Source of the DNA: Antedon mediterranea
Taxonomy: Eukaryota > Echinodermata > Crinoidea > Comatulida > Antedonidae
Reading direction: 5' to 3'
DNA length: 64,000 nt
Assembly (NCBI RefSeq): GCF_964355755.1
Contig: NC_092673.1
Coordinates: 8,871,001-8,935,000 of the forward strand
Below the pieces are notes generated by a model, which was given only the letters and a program-made list of their open reading frames with translations, searched no databases and was not told where the DNA came from. Positions 1-12,866 of this stretch are shown piece after piece. Position 1 is the stretch's first letter. Each line of letters starts with the position of its first letter. The position numbers were made by a program, and so were the translations under genes.

Positions 1-277
1 TCACTCTTGTTGTGGTGGCCCTTTCTGGAATTTAGAAACAAACACATTCACAGCCAAACAAATGTAAAACCAACCACACACTTAAAAAGGTAAATAAAGA
101 ACACAGTCGGTTTTTGCCTAATAAAGTTTCATCAGTGCTTGTGTTGCATGATTAAATACAATCTAACTGATAGAAGTTTGTGAATGCAAATAAATTGAAC
201 AAATACATGAATGCAATTTTACTGTTTCCATTCTTCGGCATACGACTGATTTTATTCCGTTTACTCTTATTTCTCAG

Positions 278-3200
278 GTTTTGTTCGTTTGATTGGCGGT
301 TCGTCAACACATGAGGGTACCGTTGAAATATTTTACGATTTGACGTGGGGTACAATATGCGATAATGGATGGGATATTGAAGACGCACACGTTGTATGTC
401 GCCAACTTGGATACCCAGGAGCAAAACGAGCTTATTTGCAGTGAGTATAAAGAATACATGTGGAACACAGTCCCAGTGTTTTATAGTCAATTAATTGACA
501 GATTGGTTATATCACATGGTAACATGAATTATACATTGCACTTTTTATTCATCATTGATTTTTATCAATCACATTTTTAATTACCTCCTAGGGCATATTT
601 TGGCGAACCACAAGAGGACAGCGAATATCATCTTGATCGAGTAAATTGTTTAGGAACTGAACGTTCTTTGGAGCAGTGTGATAAAGGAGATTGGGGTGTG
701 CATACGTGTTTACCATTTGAACAAGCCGGTGTTTCTTGTAATTTACATTCCAGCGTTCAGGCGCAAAGTATGAATTTTAATAATATTACATAGGGTTTTA
801 ACAACGTGATATAATTTAAGGTTACAAATTTCTACCACAATTTATCATTATCTTGTATATGTCTATTTTTGTTGTTGCTATTGTTTCAACAAGGGTACCG
901 CGAACGGATCCCTTAAGCTCTGTAGTTTACGCTTGTGTACGCAGACATAGATGTTTCAATTTTTAATATTTACAATCATTCATAATTTAAATTACGTAAA
1001 CTCACTCGAATCTATGGTTATAACCATAGCGCAAATTATTATGATATAAAGGCAGACTTGCGTCATAATAATCTGATAATAATCAGAGTGCGTCATTGTT
1101 TAAAGTGAGACAGAATGTTCAAATTTATTTATTTATTATTATTTATAATTTTATAAATTCATTACACAACAAATGTGTATTGAATTTCTTGCATTCTCCT
1201 GTAAGAATATCAACCGAAGAACTTTTTAAACTTCTAATTAAAAATGTTCTATTGCAATATATAATTATTACAACATTATTGAAATGACTAAATTTGCAAA
1301 CACAAAGTCAGAAGAAGTAGTTTTCCCGGGAGAAGTTAAACATAATGAATTTAACCTAAGGTATACACTAAAGTCAAATTCACCGTCCATATAAATGAGA
1401 CTGAGTAGGTCTACTAATACTATATTATATTTCACAGTTCACTATTACTAACACATAGCATTACATTCTCACAGATATATTACGACTTGTAGATGGTACT
1501 TCCGAAAACCAAGGGAGAATTGAAATATTTCATGACGGCGAATGGGGGACGGTGTGTGACGATAACTTCTCATTAGAAGACGGTGCAGTTGTTTGCAGAC
1601 AGCTTGGATATCCCGGTGTTTTAGGTGTATTTACACAGTACGGACTATCAAACTTATCATGTCAATGTCATTTCACAGTCGTCAATTTATCTCTTCGTGC
1701 AATTTTATTGTATTTTCTGTATTCATAATCAATTTTAAATGTTAATGATTTCTGCCTAATCATCAATTTATTTATGAATGTGTGTATAGAGGAGTTGCTG
1801 ATGCTAACTCAATTATTTTATCATTTCCATAACAGAGCATTTTTTGGTGCAGGAGAAGGTTTGATTCTGCTTGACGATGTGTTCTGTTCAGGACTTGAGT
1901 ATAGATTAGATGAATGTCAATTCCCAGGCTGGGGGGTACACGATTGCTCCAGACTCGAAGACGTTGGTGTCGAATGCGAACCTGCACCAGATGGTTATTT
2001 TGGTAGGTTATATTTTGAGGAAGGTCACATAAATGTATGTTAAAAAACAAACAAAACTACCAAAATGTACAAGTGGTGTACATTAAACGGAATGAGTCAG
2101 AGCATGTATATTGCATTTCAGATAATTAAGGATTGCAGTGGATGCTCGCCACCTATTGAAAATTCCAGAACCAGAAAGATTTATGATGGGGCCTGGGTGC
2201 ATTTTTATTCCTTTTTTTATTTTGTCTTATTTTATGAATAAACCTGAACAAATTGAGTAGTAGCTAAATTGATCATTCTTTTTATGCAGCATACAATAGT
2301 AATTTTGCTGTTGACTGCCAGGAGCTTCATCATCATGGTAACCCATTGAGCGGCGTCTACACAATTCATCCAGCATCTTTGACACAGTCCATTAATGTGT
2401 ATTGCGATATGGAAATAGATGGAGGTGGATGGACAGTAATTCAACGACGTATAGATGGAACTGAGAACTTCAACCGCGGATGGCAAGAATATAGGGTAAG
2501 AATGTATTTCTGTGATTAAATTATTATTTAATACAGTATATAACACTAGCGATTATACCGGCCCCGAGGCGGGTTTCAAAATTAGTTTAAAACCTTCTGA
2601 GTACATAACACCCGACGCCAATATCTCCCTATACTCACCAACCTCCACCTCTCAAATGTGTGTTTTCCTAGTACAATTCCAATCATATTATACTTCATTA
2701 CGCCAGTGTTTTCGCCCTCCTCCTCCCTCCCAACATACCCCAGATACTGAGTAATGTGTTGAAGAAGTTTCCAATACAAATTACAAACTCCCAACCCATA
2801 ATCCTTCAGTGGCAGTTTTCAAATGTAGTACAGTTTCGGTCCTACATACCCACCCCAAGCTCGCATGCTCCTTCCCATGGATAATTAAAATACTTGAACA
2901 ATTTCCTACCCATCCCATCCTCTCTTCCACCAAATCCTCGGAATTTTTTTAATTTATTTTAAAACCTTCCTGGTACAATTGCGGTCATTTTGATACCCCA
3001 TATGTATGGTTACGTGCAGAAACAGAAATTTGGAGAACGAACAAACATCGAAAATGGGGAAAAGTGGGCCATTTTGACCCCATTTTGGCCCTAACTTGAT
3101 GTTCAAATATAGTTAAGAACTTTACCGGTACTATTGCGGTCATGTTGATACCCCATAACAATTTGTATAACGAACAAACAAACACACAAACGTACAAACT

Positions 3201-4187
3201 CGGTGATTATTTTTTTAATTTAGTTGTTTCGATCAGTGGTCTACGTAACATAGTAAAGTATTTTTTTATTATTCTTAAATCCCAAAGACGAGGATTCGGG
3301 GAATCAATATACCAAGGTTAATTACTTTCTCAACTGAATATTTTATCTTGATTTCACAGGCTGGATTTGGGATTCCAGAAAAAGAATACTGGCTTGGGAA
3401 CGAGGCTATTCATGCTATCACAAAAGAAGGACGATACGCACTTAGAATTGATTTCGAAGATTTCGAGGACAACAGCAGAGCGCATGCGCTGTACGAGACT
3501 TTTGAGGTGGGATCTGAAATTGAAGAATACCGTCTTACTATAGGGGATTTCCTTGGTGGAGCTGCTGGCGATTCAATGAAAGGACCGGCGGATGTGGACG
3601 GTTTACTTGGCGGAACTAATCAGAAGCAACCATTCAGCACTATTGTAAGTGGATCAAAACACTATACATTATGAAGTTTAGCTCGTGAAATAAATAAATC
3701 ATTCACCTTATTTTAAAATTGAATTAGTACAGAGAAAATAAAGCTAAAACCAACCAGAAACATAAATTACCAACAATAATTAATAAGAGTGTTTTGCTAT
3801 ATCCTAGGACACATTGAAATGAAAACTAGCAAAGAAAAAAACAATGTGCAGTGTAGGCCTAATGAGTATTATATATAATGTATATTTCCCAATCGTGGCT
3901 GAAGGCTGTGTAATTTCATTTGATTCGTAACTAACACATACCGTACTAATTGTGTTTAACAGGACAAGAAGAACCCTCCAACTCAAGTCGACCACTGTGT
4001 TGAGAGTAAGCATGGCGGTTGGTGGTTTAACACAATGTGCGGTCTTTCAAATCTAAATGGTGTATATTATGACGATAGTGAGTCATTGCCGTCTGATGCC
4101 ATGTACTGGAAAACATGGAAGTTTTCTAAACACGCCATTAAGAGAGTCTCTATGAAGATTAAAATTATGGCACCGAGTGTATTTTAA
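278..4187 (+). CDS. Gene A: SRCR-SRCR-fibrinogen-related lectin, 3' part (5' end outside window)
   Basis: Seven exons join in frame: 278-440, 592-767, 1475-1637, 1836-2002, 2290-2495, 3360-3644, 3963-4187 (TAA). The first starts in phase 1, so upstream exons lie outside the window. Exons 1-2 and 3-4 each encode one SRCR domain of about 105 residues, with [22 protein letters not shown] and six cysteines each. Six cysteines and two exons per domain are group-A features. Exons 5-7 encode a fibrinogen-related domain with [31 protein letters not shown] and [15 protein letters not shown]. The family is secreted or cell-surface and binds glycans or acetylated ligands; ligand and tissue are unknown here. 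Gene B has the same domain order and phases, so the two are tandem paralogues. The FReD lacks the usual DRDND calcium-site run (it reads DKKNPP), so calcium dependence is doubtful. Domain calls are firm; the full N-terminus is unseen. Confidence 0.88.
2965..3165 (+). repeat. Short duplicated segment in gene A FReD intron
   Basis: Two related stretches of about 40 bp, near 2970-3010 and 3124-3165, share GGTA.(A/T)ATTGCGGTCAT.TTGATACCCCATA at a spacing of about 154 bp. They look like two units of a decayed dispersed repeat. The intron 2496-3359 otherwise holds nothing recognisable. Confidence 0.45.
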
Positions 4188-4494
4188 TTTACATATTTAT
4201 CGTCAAACGAAAATAATGTAATAAACAGGAACGTTAGTTAGGCACTTCCGTTGTTTCATTAATGAAAACATTTCGCAGTCAGTAACTATAAGACATATCG
4301 TTTTTCTTTTATTGGTTTGCTAAATGTCTGGCTAAATGGGATTAAACAGTTGTAATGGTTTAATTAAACTACTTCAACAATCCAACCTTAATCAGCGTTG
4401 GTGCGAATTCATATTTTAGGTTGTGTTGCAGTAAATGTTCTGGTTAATCTTGTAAAATGTTTTCTTTGTGTTGTTATATGAATGTACCATCCGA

Positions 4495-4500
4495 AATAAA
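4495..4500 (+). promoter_or_regulatory. Candidate poly(A) signal of gene A
   Basis: AATAAA about 310 bp after the gene A stop codon. A second AATAAA at 4220-4225, only 33 bp after the stop, is an alternative. I cannot tell which is used. Confidence 0.4.
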
Positions 4501-4929
4501 ATATATGAATGAATGAATTAACGCGTATTGATCTTTCAATTATGAATGAATTATACAGTAGGCCTATAAACAATGTATTATTTCATTTATTTTCGTGATT
4601 TAGGTCAAATTTTAGCAAGTGTCAAATAATACATTGTACATTATAATCTAACATAGGCGACCACAATGTACTTTTGTAAGATCTCCGCCTTGGATACCTA
4701 CCTTATCTATTTCAGATGTACCGCAAAACGTAGATTTGATAACATAAGTGTTCACTTGTTCACGTGTTCTCTCTTAGTAAGATATTATAAAGGGTTTTAA
4801 AACAACATTTCTGATTTCATCGGTAGATTTGTAGATTTTCAACCGTCCGATGTATAAAGTGATTTCCGGGTTGACGTAATCGCTTTGCGACTTCCGGCTT
4901 TTTGAGTCGTCGTATCAGAGGAATCGTAC

Positions 4930-5398
4930 TTGATTGGTTTAAAAATTATCTTTCTAATAGAAAATTATGTTGCAAAAAGGGCCCTTAGAATTATATGTAA
5001 AGTTCACTCTCGGCATCCACCTCTATATTTGCTTACACCAAAATATATTTCAGATCTCTACAAAAAGAATGTTGCTATTCTAATGTACCAATTCCAAAAC
5101 AATCAGCTGCGTCATACTTTTGATACATTCTTCAATATTAATAGCTCAAAGCATAATTATAATACAAGAATTAAAAACGATATATAGGCCTATGTATATC
5201 ATTAAAAAGAACATTAATCAGCAAACAAAGAAATTTAAAGAGAAACTATTTAGATATATTTAACAAAACTTAACTTGCGTTTAAAGTTATAAATACGCCA
5301 GAAATTAATTACAGCATAAACATTATTATGTTGTGTTGGTTGGTTTATTTTGGCCACATTGCCTAAAGACATAACATTAAATAAAATAAATAAAAATT
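4930..5398 (+). mobile_element. 3' end of a non-LTR retrotransposon (LINE), RT C-terminal fragment plus tail
   Basis: An open stretch at 4930-5187 encodes about 85 aa with the typical end of a LINE reverse transcriptase ORF: AKRALRIICKVHSRHPPLYL, then VAILMYQFQNNQL and a terminal NYNTRIKND. It is followed by a 3' tail ending TTGGCCACATTGCCTAAAGA and an ATAAAATAAATAAAA run (to about 5398). The same tail motif ends the tRNA-derived SINE at 27,965-28,319, suggesting this LINE family supplies the SINE's retrotransposition machinery. Everything 5' of the RT C-terminus is missing, so this is a 5'-truncated dead copy between genes A and B. The flank at 4790-4870 resembles 26,805-26,885 (shared GATTTCATCGGTAGATTT) and may be another repeat. 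Confidence 0.7.
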
Positions 5399-6008
5399 GT
5401 AAGTATATAGCCAATACAATTGTTAAATTATTCTGAATGTCTTAGTAAAGAATATGAAATACAATGGATATAGCTTTGACTGGGATAGTAAAAGATAAAA
5501 TACAATCATTTGTATATTTCCTTTTCAACTTTTTAAAATGAATTAAAATTCTCACCTCACTATTTATTGACATGTAATAATATCTGTATTTCATTTATTT
5601 GAATTAAGTAGAATAAAATATGAAACATAAATTAGAAAAACGATATATTTCAAGTGTCGATAACAGTATTTTCAGTGCTGTTCCGAATGTTTTATCACAG
5701 AGCTAGCTTTATTTTAACAGGTTGTGTAAAAGTGCTTATTAGTAATTATTGTTATACTGAGGTGTTACTATATTTCAATCGCAGTTGTTCCAAGGGCAGT
5801 ATGATAAGCATGGAACCCTAATTAAGGAAACACCGACTTTAGGGCTGCTAACCTGGGAGCACAATGTTAAGCCTTTGAGCTAATATAGGTTTAGTACGGA
5901 AATACTGTTTGAGCCATCCGATTTATTGTTTTCACAGAAGTCAACTCTCAGGATTTCGTCGGATAGCTGTGTAATGAACGGTGTGAAAACTGAAAGTAGG
6001 AACCGAAA

Positions 6009-9000
6009 ATGACGTTTAAGGAGCTGATATGTTTAATATTAGTTATTTTGTCTTCTTTTATTTCTTCAACAAATGGAAATGATGCGTATCGCCAAGTCTT
6101 TGCAAACGTGATAGATATATTTAAACATGCTTCCAATATTGAACAAATGGAAACGGGATTTACGGTTTTTATTCTGATGAGCCCATATGACAAATCAATA
6201 TGGTCACGTGATGACTACCTCTACAACTATCTCCAACCTCAGAAACTAGGAGGAGGCGTATATCTGCCAGATTCCATAAGTTACTCACCAACAGAAACTG
6301 AAGGTATTGGTAATTACTTAGTTGCTGTACCTCCTGATCTGGGAACATCAACAGAAAGTTTAATACACAAAAATGGCATATTTGACAAGATGTGGGACAG
6401 CTACATGGCAGATGGTGGTGGAGCTAGTCCAGAAATCTTTATGTACACCTGGACTTACTTGTGTGTCTCTTGTACGGCTCATGTTATAAACGTATTTGGA
6501 CACACAGGTCGCTATTCATCAATTCCATTTACTATTGGTTTCACAGATTGGGGCTATAATATTGCTAACGTTAACTCATTTAGAAGTGAACAAGGGTTTA
6601 TTAATGAGAATAAGAAACGATTAGCTCCAATTGAACGTTTGCGTATTCGTTATACACGCGAAGAGGTACTTTTCTTCAATTTATTCAAATACACGGCTTT
6701 TCCTAAATTCTACGCAACGGCCAATCCCAGTGACCCGTATCATGATTTTGCAGTATTGATGGTCCTGCATCCAGCTACTAGACCGTATTTAGATGAAGAT
6801 TTGTTCGCAGAGTATTATCTAAAACCCTTAGATGATCATAGACAACCAAAGGTTCCAGGATATATCAGTAACGACATTATTAAACCACACTTTGCAGACG
6901 CATTTAATTACTTTGCTGCCAGAGGTTTAGATTCTGGTACAGGAACAAATGCTGCAGTGTTTAAAATATTGGACGTGTCTGCGTCGGGTGCTGGTACCTC
7001 ACAAACGTTGAAACTATTGCTTGAAAAATACGAGGAACGTTATGGCAAAGATGCACCATCTCCCGATATAGTGTTGTACACTTATGTTTACCCAAATACG
7101 TTTATTGTTAACTCGGTGGCAAATTGTTTATCAGAAGCAAAGGGTGATGGTAGTGCCTATCTAGGTTATTCAACTATTGGCAGTGGGCTTTTTATCAACC
7201 CAGCCAGTGATGATGCCGTATTTAAAGTGAAAGGTATCAAGGCATTGAATGTTTCTGTTGATAGTTTACCCCCACATAAATGGCAAGAATATGTTGCACC
7301 TGTTGACAAACATGAGGACGCTCCTGGTAACGAAGAAGTTCCAGACCAGGCTGACGCACAAGATGGTGAAGAACCGGATGAAGCAGATGATCAAGATGGA
7401 AAGGCGCTTGCTACAGTAACTCCAGGTGGAGGAGACGCACCACAAGCAGCGGGAGGGGATGATGATATCACTGGTGAGTTTGGAGTTGAATCGCCAGAGG
7501 AGGATATAGTTGCTGTTAAACCAGAGGACGTACATGAGGACACAAGTTTAATTGAGAGACGACCCCGCATATGTACGTCTGATATTATTGGTGTTGACGC
7601 GGTAGCAAACACATCATCAATTGCTGACTGTCATTCAATACAGTCTTGTACATTTGATTGTCTGAATGCTGCATTCGAGTGTGGCAAACTTTGCTGTTGT
7701 TGTGACGTCAATTCGGGTCCAGCCATGATGGCTTATCTTATAAATAGCGTAATGCAGGACTGTAGGTAAGTTTTAATTTTCTGTAAGTTTTTTCTGAACA
7801 TTGTATGTGTATATAACAACAATTTTTATAAAAAATCTTTTTATTTAAGGATTTCTTAGGTTGAATACCTTAACAATAGAATATTTATAATTGGGTTTTT
7901 TTCAAGCAAAACATGTTTGTTTTTCTTAGATATCTTACTTTTGATGAGGATGTTGAAAGCTGCTGGAAAACCTGGATAGCATGGAATGTGCAAACTGATT
8001 GTGAATGTCGTAATAATGACGCTCCTACAGTCATTTACAGCTGCCTAATAGGTGCATCAAGGGTAATTTCTTTTTCTTTCTACTTCTCCTATCAGCGAAA
8101 AATGTACGCATGTTATTCTCCCATGCCTAACTTCCAAATACGTTTTATTACTCCCACAAAAAAATAATTGTATGGGTTTTTTTCAAATTATTATTGTATT
8201 AGGCTTGGTTCCCATTCTAGGAACGAAAACAAGTTGACCAATGACAAGTGACCCTTCATGATCGGTCAAATTGCTTGCGTTGCGCCTACGTCATTGTGTC
8301 GCATCCAAAGTGTGAACAAAGCATTAGGAATACATTATTTTCGGAGTCATCTTGACATTATCTCGACTGTAAATATGCATCGTTCGAGAAAGGATTGGGG
8401 CGCTGTGTGAAAGCAGGCAGGGTATCATTTTACCGTCTCCTTGCCGTAAAATTATTGTATACTACATCGTATTTGTCCTTATTAAAACAATGCTATACAC
8501 TTTCAACACCAGTTAGGTCAAACATTTAGTAAACCAATAGATGTGAGCCAGCCATGGAAATTACAACCTCCGATGTTTCGTTTCGATGATCTGGAATCTC
8601 ACACTGTTGTGCAGTCAACATGTTACCCAGAAGGCATGTATTCTGGTTTCATATGTGCTGCGCCTGGTGCAGGTCCAGATAGTGGATTTAGACCTGGTAT
8701 AACTGGACAGATAGGACCAACAGACCCACCTACAAATAGTAAGACTGTAGTATAAAATGTCATTTGTTTATCAATCATTAGTAACTAAGTGAATTGCTAA
8801 TATAATGTATTTTACTCTCTATAAATATTGTAAACCTTGAATAGTAGGCCTATATACATATAAGTTGCCTGTAACCTATTCGTTTTAATTGCCTATAGCT
8901 TCAATTCGACTTGTTGGTGCTAACTCAACATTTGAAGGTACTGTTGAAATATATCACAGTGGTGTTTGGGGAGTTATCTGTGACGATGAATGGGATTTAC

Positions 9001-12000
9001 TAGATGCGCAAGTTGTTTGTCATCAATTAGGATTTCCCGGAGCAGACGTGGCTTTCTCACAGTGAGTACATTTTGTTATGTTACTTAATGGCCTAAAATG
9101 TTTTATCCAAAAACACATCGTATTTCAAGAGGAAGTAAAATAAAAATACGTTTACGTAAAATGTTTTACTTGAGTTAAAAATAATCGAACAAATATTTTT
9201 TCAATTTGAAGATTACCAACCTGATTACCTTGAATGCTCGTAGAAAAGGGCATATTAGGCCTACAATTCATCCATATGATGTCATGAGTTTCATCCTATC
9301 TATAGTATATTATAAGCAATCTATTTTATTGGATTTCGTGTGGCTAATAATATACTACGTATCAAAATTGTGGCCGAATTAATATAACAAGCTTATCTAA
9401 GAACAGTTTCGTTTCCCTTTGACAACATTTATTTGCCTCCCCAACAGGGCGTATTATGGTCAGTCTCCTGGTCAATTTTGGTTAGATGACGTCGACTGTT
9501 CAGGTACAGAAAAGAATATTGACGACTGTGCACATAGGTCATGGGGTGAACATGACTGCTACCCCTTTGAAGAGGCTGGTGTCAAATGTACACAGGTTGT
9601 TGGCCCTCTACCTGAGAGTAAGAGCACATTCATTGTATCGAGTTTCAGATCTTTTAAAAATTTGTCAAAATCCTGGAAAGTCAAGATTATTCGTGCACTG
9701 ATTTTTAACTTGCATATCTGCCAACAAAAACATTGTTAAACGCTAATAAACAAATTAATTTGTTGATGATGCACTCCTCATTGTATCTTTATCTTTAATA
9801 TTACACTAATATTACCATATTAACCAATTAGGCAACATGTTCGAGGTTTTGTTTAGAACCTTATTTTTCGTCGTTATCAGACAAGCTTGCCTTCATAAAT
9901 GGTGTTATAGTCTAATACAGAATAATGTACTGAACCAACCCCGGATTCAATTTCTTATAATCAATTGTATGTTTAGTAGCCCTAGATTTGTCGGTTTACA
10001 CTACCAAAATGAAATACACTGAAGTTTCTACTTGGCTGACGAATGTTTGTTTTTTTAGATCAAATTCGTTTGGTTGATGGGCGAACTGAGAATGAGGGTC
10101 GTGTTGAAGTCTATCATGATAATCTTTGGGGAACAATCTGTGATGACAAGTTTGATATTAAAGATGGTATCGTTATTTGCCAACAACTTGGCTACCCATC
10201 AGTAGAACGAGTCTATTCAAGGTTTTTTCTTAGTTTTCTTATTAAACAAAGACATCATATTTAAACAGGATGCAGTAACAATCGACTTGCAGGGGAGCCG
10301 GGGAGATAGAGCATAGTGTGGTGTTTTGCGGACATACGCCTCACCCTCCCACTCTTAATTTCGTGGTCATGCTTTCAAATCCAAAACATTGTTTCTAAAA
10401 CTTTTATGATGTATTTTCATGTATTTTAGAGCATACTTTGGACCAGGATCTGGTAGAATTTTTATGGATAATTTGGACTGTAGTGGCAGTGAAAGTCGTG
10501 TTGATGAATGTATTTTCCCAGGTTGGGGCGACAATGATTGTTCATCATCAGAGGACGCCGGTGTCAGATGTGAAGAAAAGAATGGTCAGTTTGGCTACCA
10601 TGTACATGTCAGCCCATAAGAAGTCCTTGTTTATTTTGTAACATCCGCGCGCTGTCCGCAAGAGACATGGAACATTGATCTCAGACTGATTCAAGTCCTT
10701 AAGTTCCTCTGTCCCTGTTTAAACTAAACTTTCTAACATACATACTTTAAACATGACATCGTATATCATTATCATACTATTGAGATACTGTAAAATATGA
10801 TTAAGTAGGGTAGGCGTACACTATTCAATTGCGTTAAATATTGTGCATCCACCCTTTTTAACAATTTTAACAATTGCACTACACATCTGTAGAGTGTCTT
10901 TTAACATTTTTTACTGGTTTTATAGGAGATACAGACGCAGGAACAAGCGGTGTTGCACGCGACTGTGGTGATATTCTAAGGTCGCTTCAGACAACAAGTG
11001 GTGTTTACACAATCAAACCAGATAGCTTACAATTTACAATTGATGTCTACTGTGATATGGACACAGATGGTGGAGGGTGGACGGTAATTCAGAAGCGAGA
11101 TGATGGTATAGTGGACTTTTACCAAAACTGGAACGATTACAAGGTTATTATTTCAGGGGTTTTGACAATGGGATATCAACATTTTTAGTCGCGTGGAAGC
11201 GACTCTATAGTTCACTATGTCGGTCGGTCGGTCGGTCTGTCTGTCTGTCTGTCTGTCGGTCTGTCTGTCGGTCTGTCTGTCGGTCTGTCTGTCTGTCTGT
11301 CGGTCCGGTATCACTATGCGTTTTATCGCTTTATGACCTTATCTTGATATCAGTTTAATCTAGCTAAATCAATTTTTCACAAAATATTCCTTATGGCCAG
11401 GAATCGATGTGGTTATGATTTCACGGTGCGCAATAAAAAATTACGCGGTCTACGCACGATTTAACGAAATCACGTTTGTAATCATATCTTAACAACCATG
11501 AATCACAATTAAATAAAATTTGGTACTCATAAATTTCAGGGCATGAATCATCATATGGCAATACAATTACGTGCGTAGCGCATGTAACGCATGCGTACGC
11601 GCGCCTAAAGTTTTCAAAATTTATTTTCGATAAAATAAGAGTACGTTTCAGGCAATTTTAAGCGTTTACAAAATTGCCATGAGTTTTCTTGACTTACTTT
11701 TCAACTCGAAATTACGTTATACGAGCACGTCAAAAGTGACAGGCTACGCACGTGTAAATTAAAAAAATATAAATGTTTTTAAACATTTCAACATTTTTAA
11801 ACATGTTCAGTAATTTCGGTCAGTATAGTTCACTATGTCGGTCGGTCCGTCTGTCTGTCGGTCTGTCTGTCTGTCGGTCTGTTTTTCTGTCGGTCCGGTA
11901 TCACTATGCATTGTAGCACGCGACTTAATGGCTGTTGGCCTTGTTAATCATAAACTCAATAGCCAATCAAAAAATTGCACCGAAGTGCGGCATATATTGT

Positions 12001-12866
12001 TGTCTGAGATACAGTACATGTCACTTGTGTGGAAGGAAACACTCATAAACTGGCACTGACCATTACTCTACATACGTTAATGTAAAATTGTTACTGTTAA
12101 TAATATCTCTTTGTTTAGACTGGATTTGGTGACATTAACGACGAATTTTGGCTCGGTAATGAAGTGATTCATCGATTAACCAATCAGGGGCATTATGCTC
12201 TTAGAATTGATCTTGAAGACTTTGTAGGCAATAGTGCATACGCCCTCTATGATAGCATTGTTGTTCTGGATGAGAACCAAGATTACCAGATATTGCTTGG
12301 CAACTTCTTAGATGGAGATGCTAAGGATTCGATGGTAGGATCATCGCCATTCACAACATCAGGTGGTGAAAACAATAGAATGCCATTTAGTACCTACGTA
12401 AGTATTTCTTGTTAATTTGCTACCATTAGAAACCAAATCAGAGTTCAATTTGTATTTAGTCGTACATGCCGTGAGATGATAATTAATTAACGATAATTGT
12501 GCATACAAGTAGCCTGTACTCTAAGAACTTGGAACACGAGGTGATGCATCGGTCATTCTCCTTTAACCTCTTCGTAATGTTCATCGTTTAATGTTTGCAT
12601 TGATCTTCTTGTTCCTTTTAATTTAGGATCGTAAAAACCCGGATAGTAGTCAAAGTGAAAATTGTGTCGAGTCTCGTCACAGTGGATGGTGGTTCAATGT
12701 AGAATGTGGTTCATCAAACTTAAATGGTGTCTATTATGATTTTGATGACGAGTATTTAAATCCACCACACAATTCAATCCATTGGTATTCATGGACATAT
12801 AGCCACATGGCCCTCAACAAAGCCTCCATGAAAATCAAGATATTGGAAAACTACAACCGCAAATAA
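6009..12866 (+). CDS. Gene B: secreted protein with two deaminase-like (degenerate) domains, two SRCR domains and a fibrinogen-related domain
   Basis: Ten exons join in frame to about 1162 aa: 6009-7765, 7930-8051, 8517-8738, 8899-9061, 9448-9617, 10059-10221, 10430-10584, 10926-11143, 12119-12397, 12627-12866 (TAA). Residues 1-23 are a signal peptide. Residues about 45-215 and 245-395 are two related repeats: [16 protein letters not shown] (140-155) lines up with [17 protein letters not shown] (351-367). The first resembles secreted AID/APOBEC-like deaminases, with TSTES (E116) in place of HxE and LCVSC (C152, C155) in place of PCxxC. The second has lost these residues. An acidic linker (about 430-545) and a Cys-rich segment (CGKLCCCC) follow. 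Exons 4-5 and 6-7 encode six-Cys group-A SRCR domains; exons 8-10 encode a FReD with [16 protein letters not shown] and [21 protein letters not shown] and FReD calls are firm; the deaminase fold is my inference. The donor at 8052 (GTGCAT) is the only one keeping phase to exon 3. Confidence 0.85.
11188..11924. mobile_element. Candidate MITE with GTCGCGTG terminal inverted repeats and GTCGGTCTGTC arrays
   Basis: In the gene B intron 11144-12118, GTCGCGTG (11188-11195) and its inverse CACGCGAC (11917-11924) bound a 737-bp segment, each flanked outside by TTA. A 3-bp TTA duplication would fit a PIF/Harbinger-type MITE, but 8-bp termini are short. Inside are two tetranucleotide arrays (about 11,217-11,305 and 11,836-11,896), both introduced by AGTTCACTATGTCGGTCGGT and both followed by GGTCCGGTATCACTATGC. 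The internal unit is therefore duplicated directly near both ends. No transposase is present. Confidence 0.4.

Larger units (their letters stand above)
4188..6008. other. Intergenic region between genes A and B
   Basis: Apart from the gene A poly(A) signals and the LINE 3' fragment (4930-5398), I see only AT-rich sequence. No coding exon or clear promoter element stands out upstream of the gene B start at 6009. Confidence 0.5.

Noticed and set aside
2122-2200. Extra exon of gene A after an apparent acceptor TTTCAG
   Set aside because: In the phase left by the exon ending at 2002 it hits TAA almost at once, whereas 2002 joins 2290 directly in phase with the FReD start.
11835-12059. 74-aa open frame rich in Ser/Val/Cys
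   Set aside because: It is the translation of the GTCGGTCTGTC microsatellite plus intron sequence.
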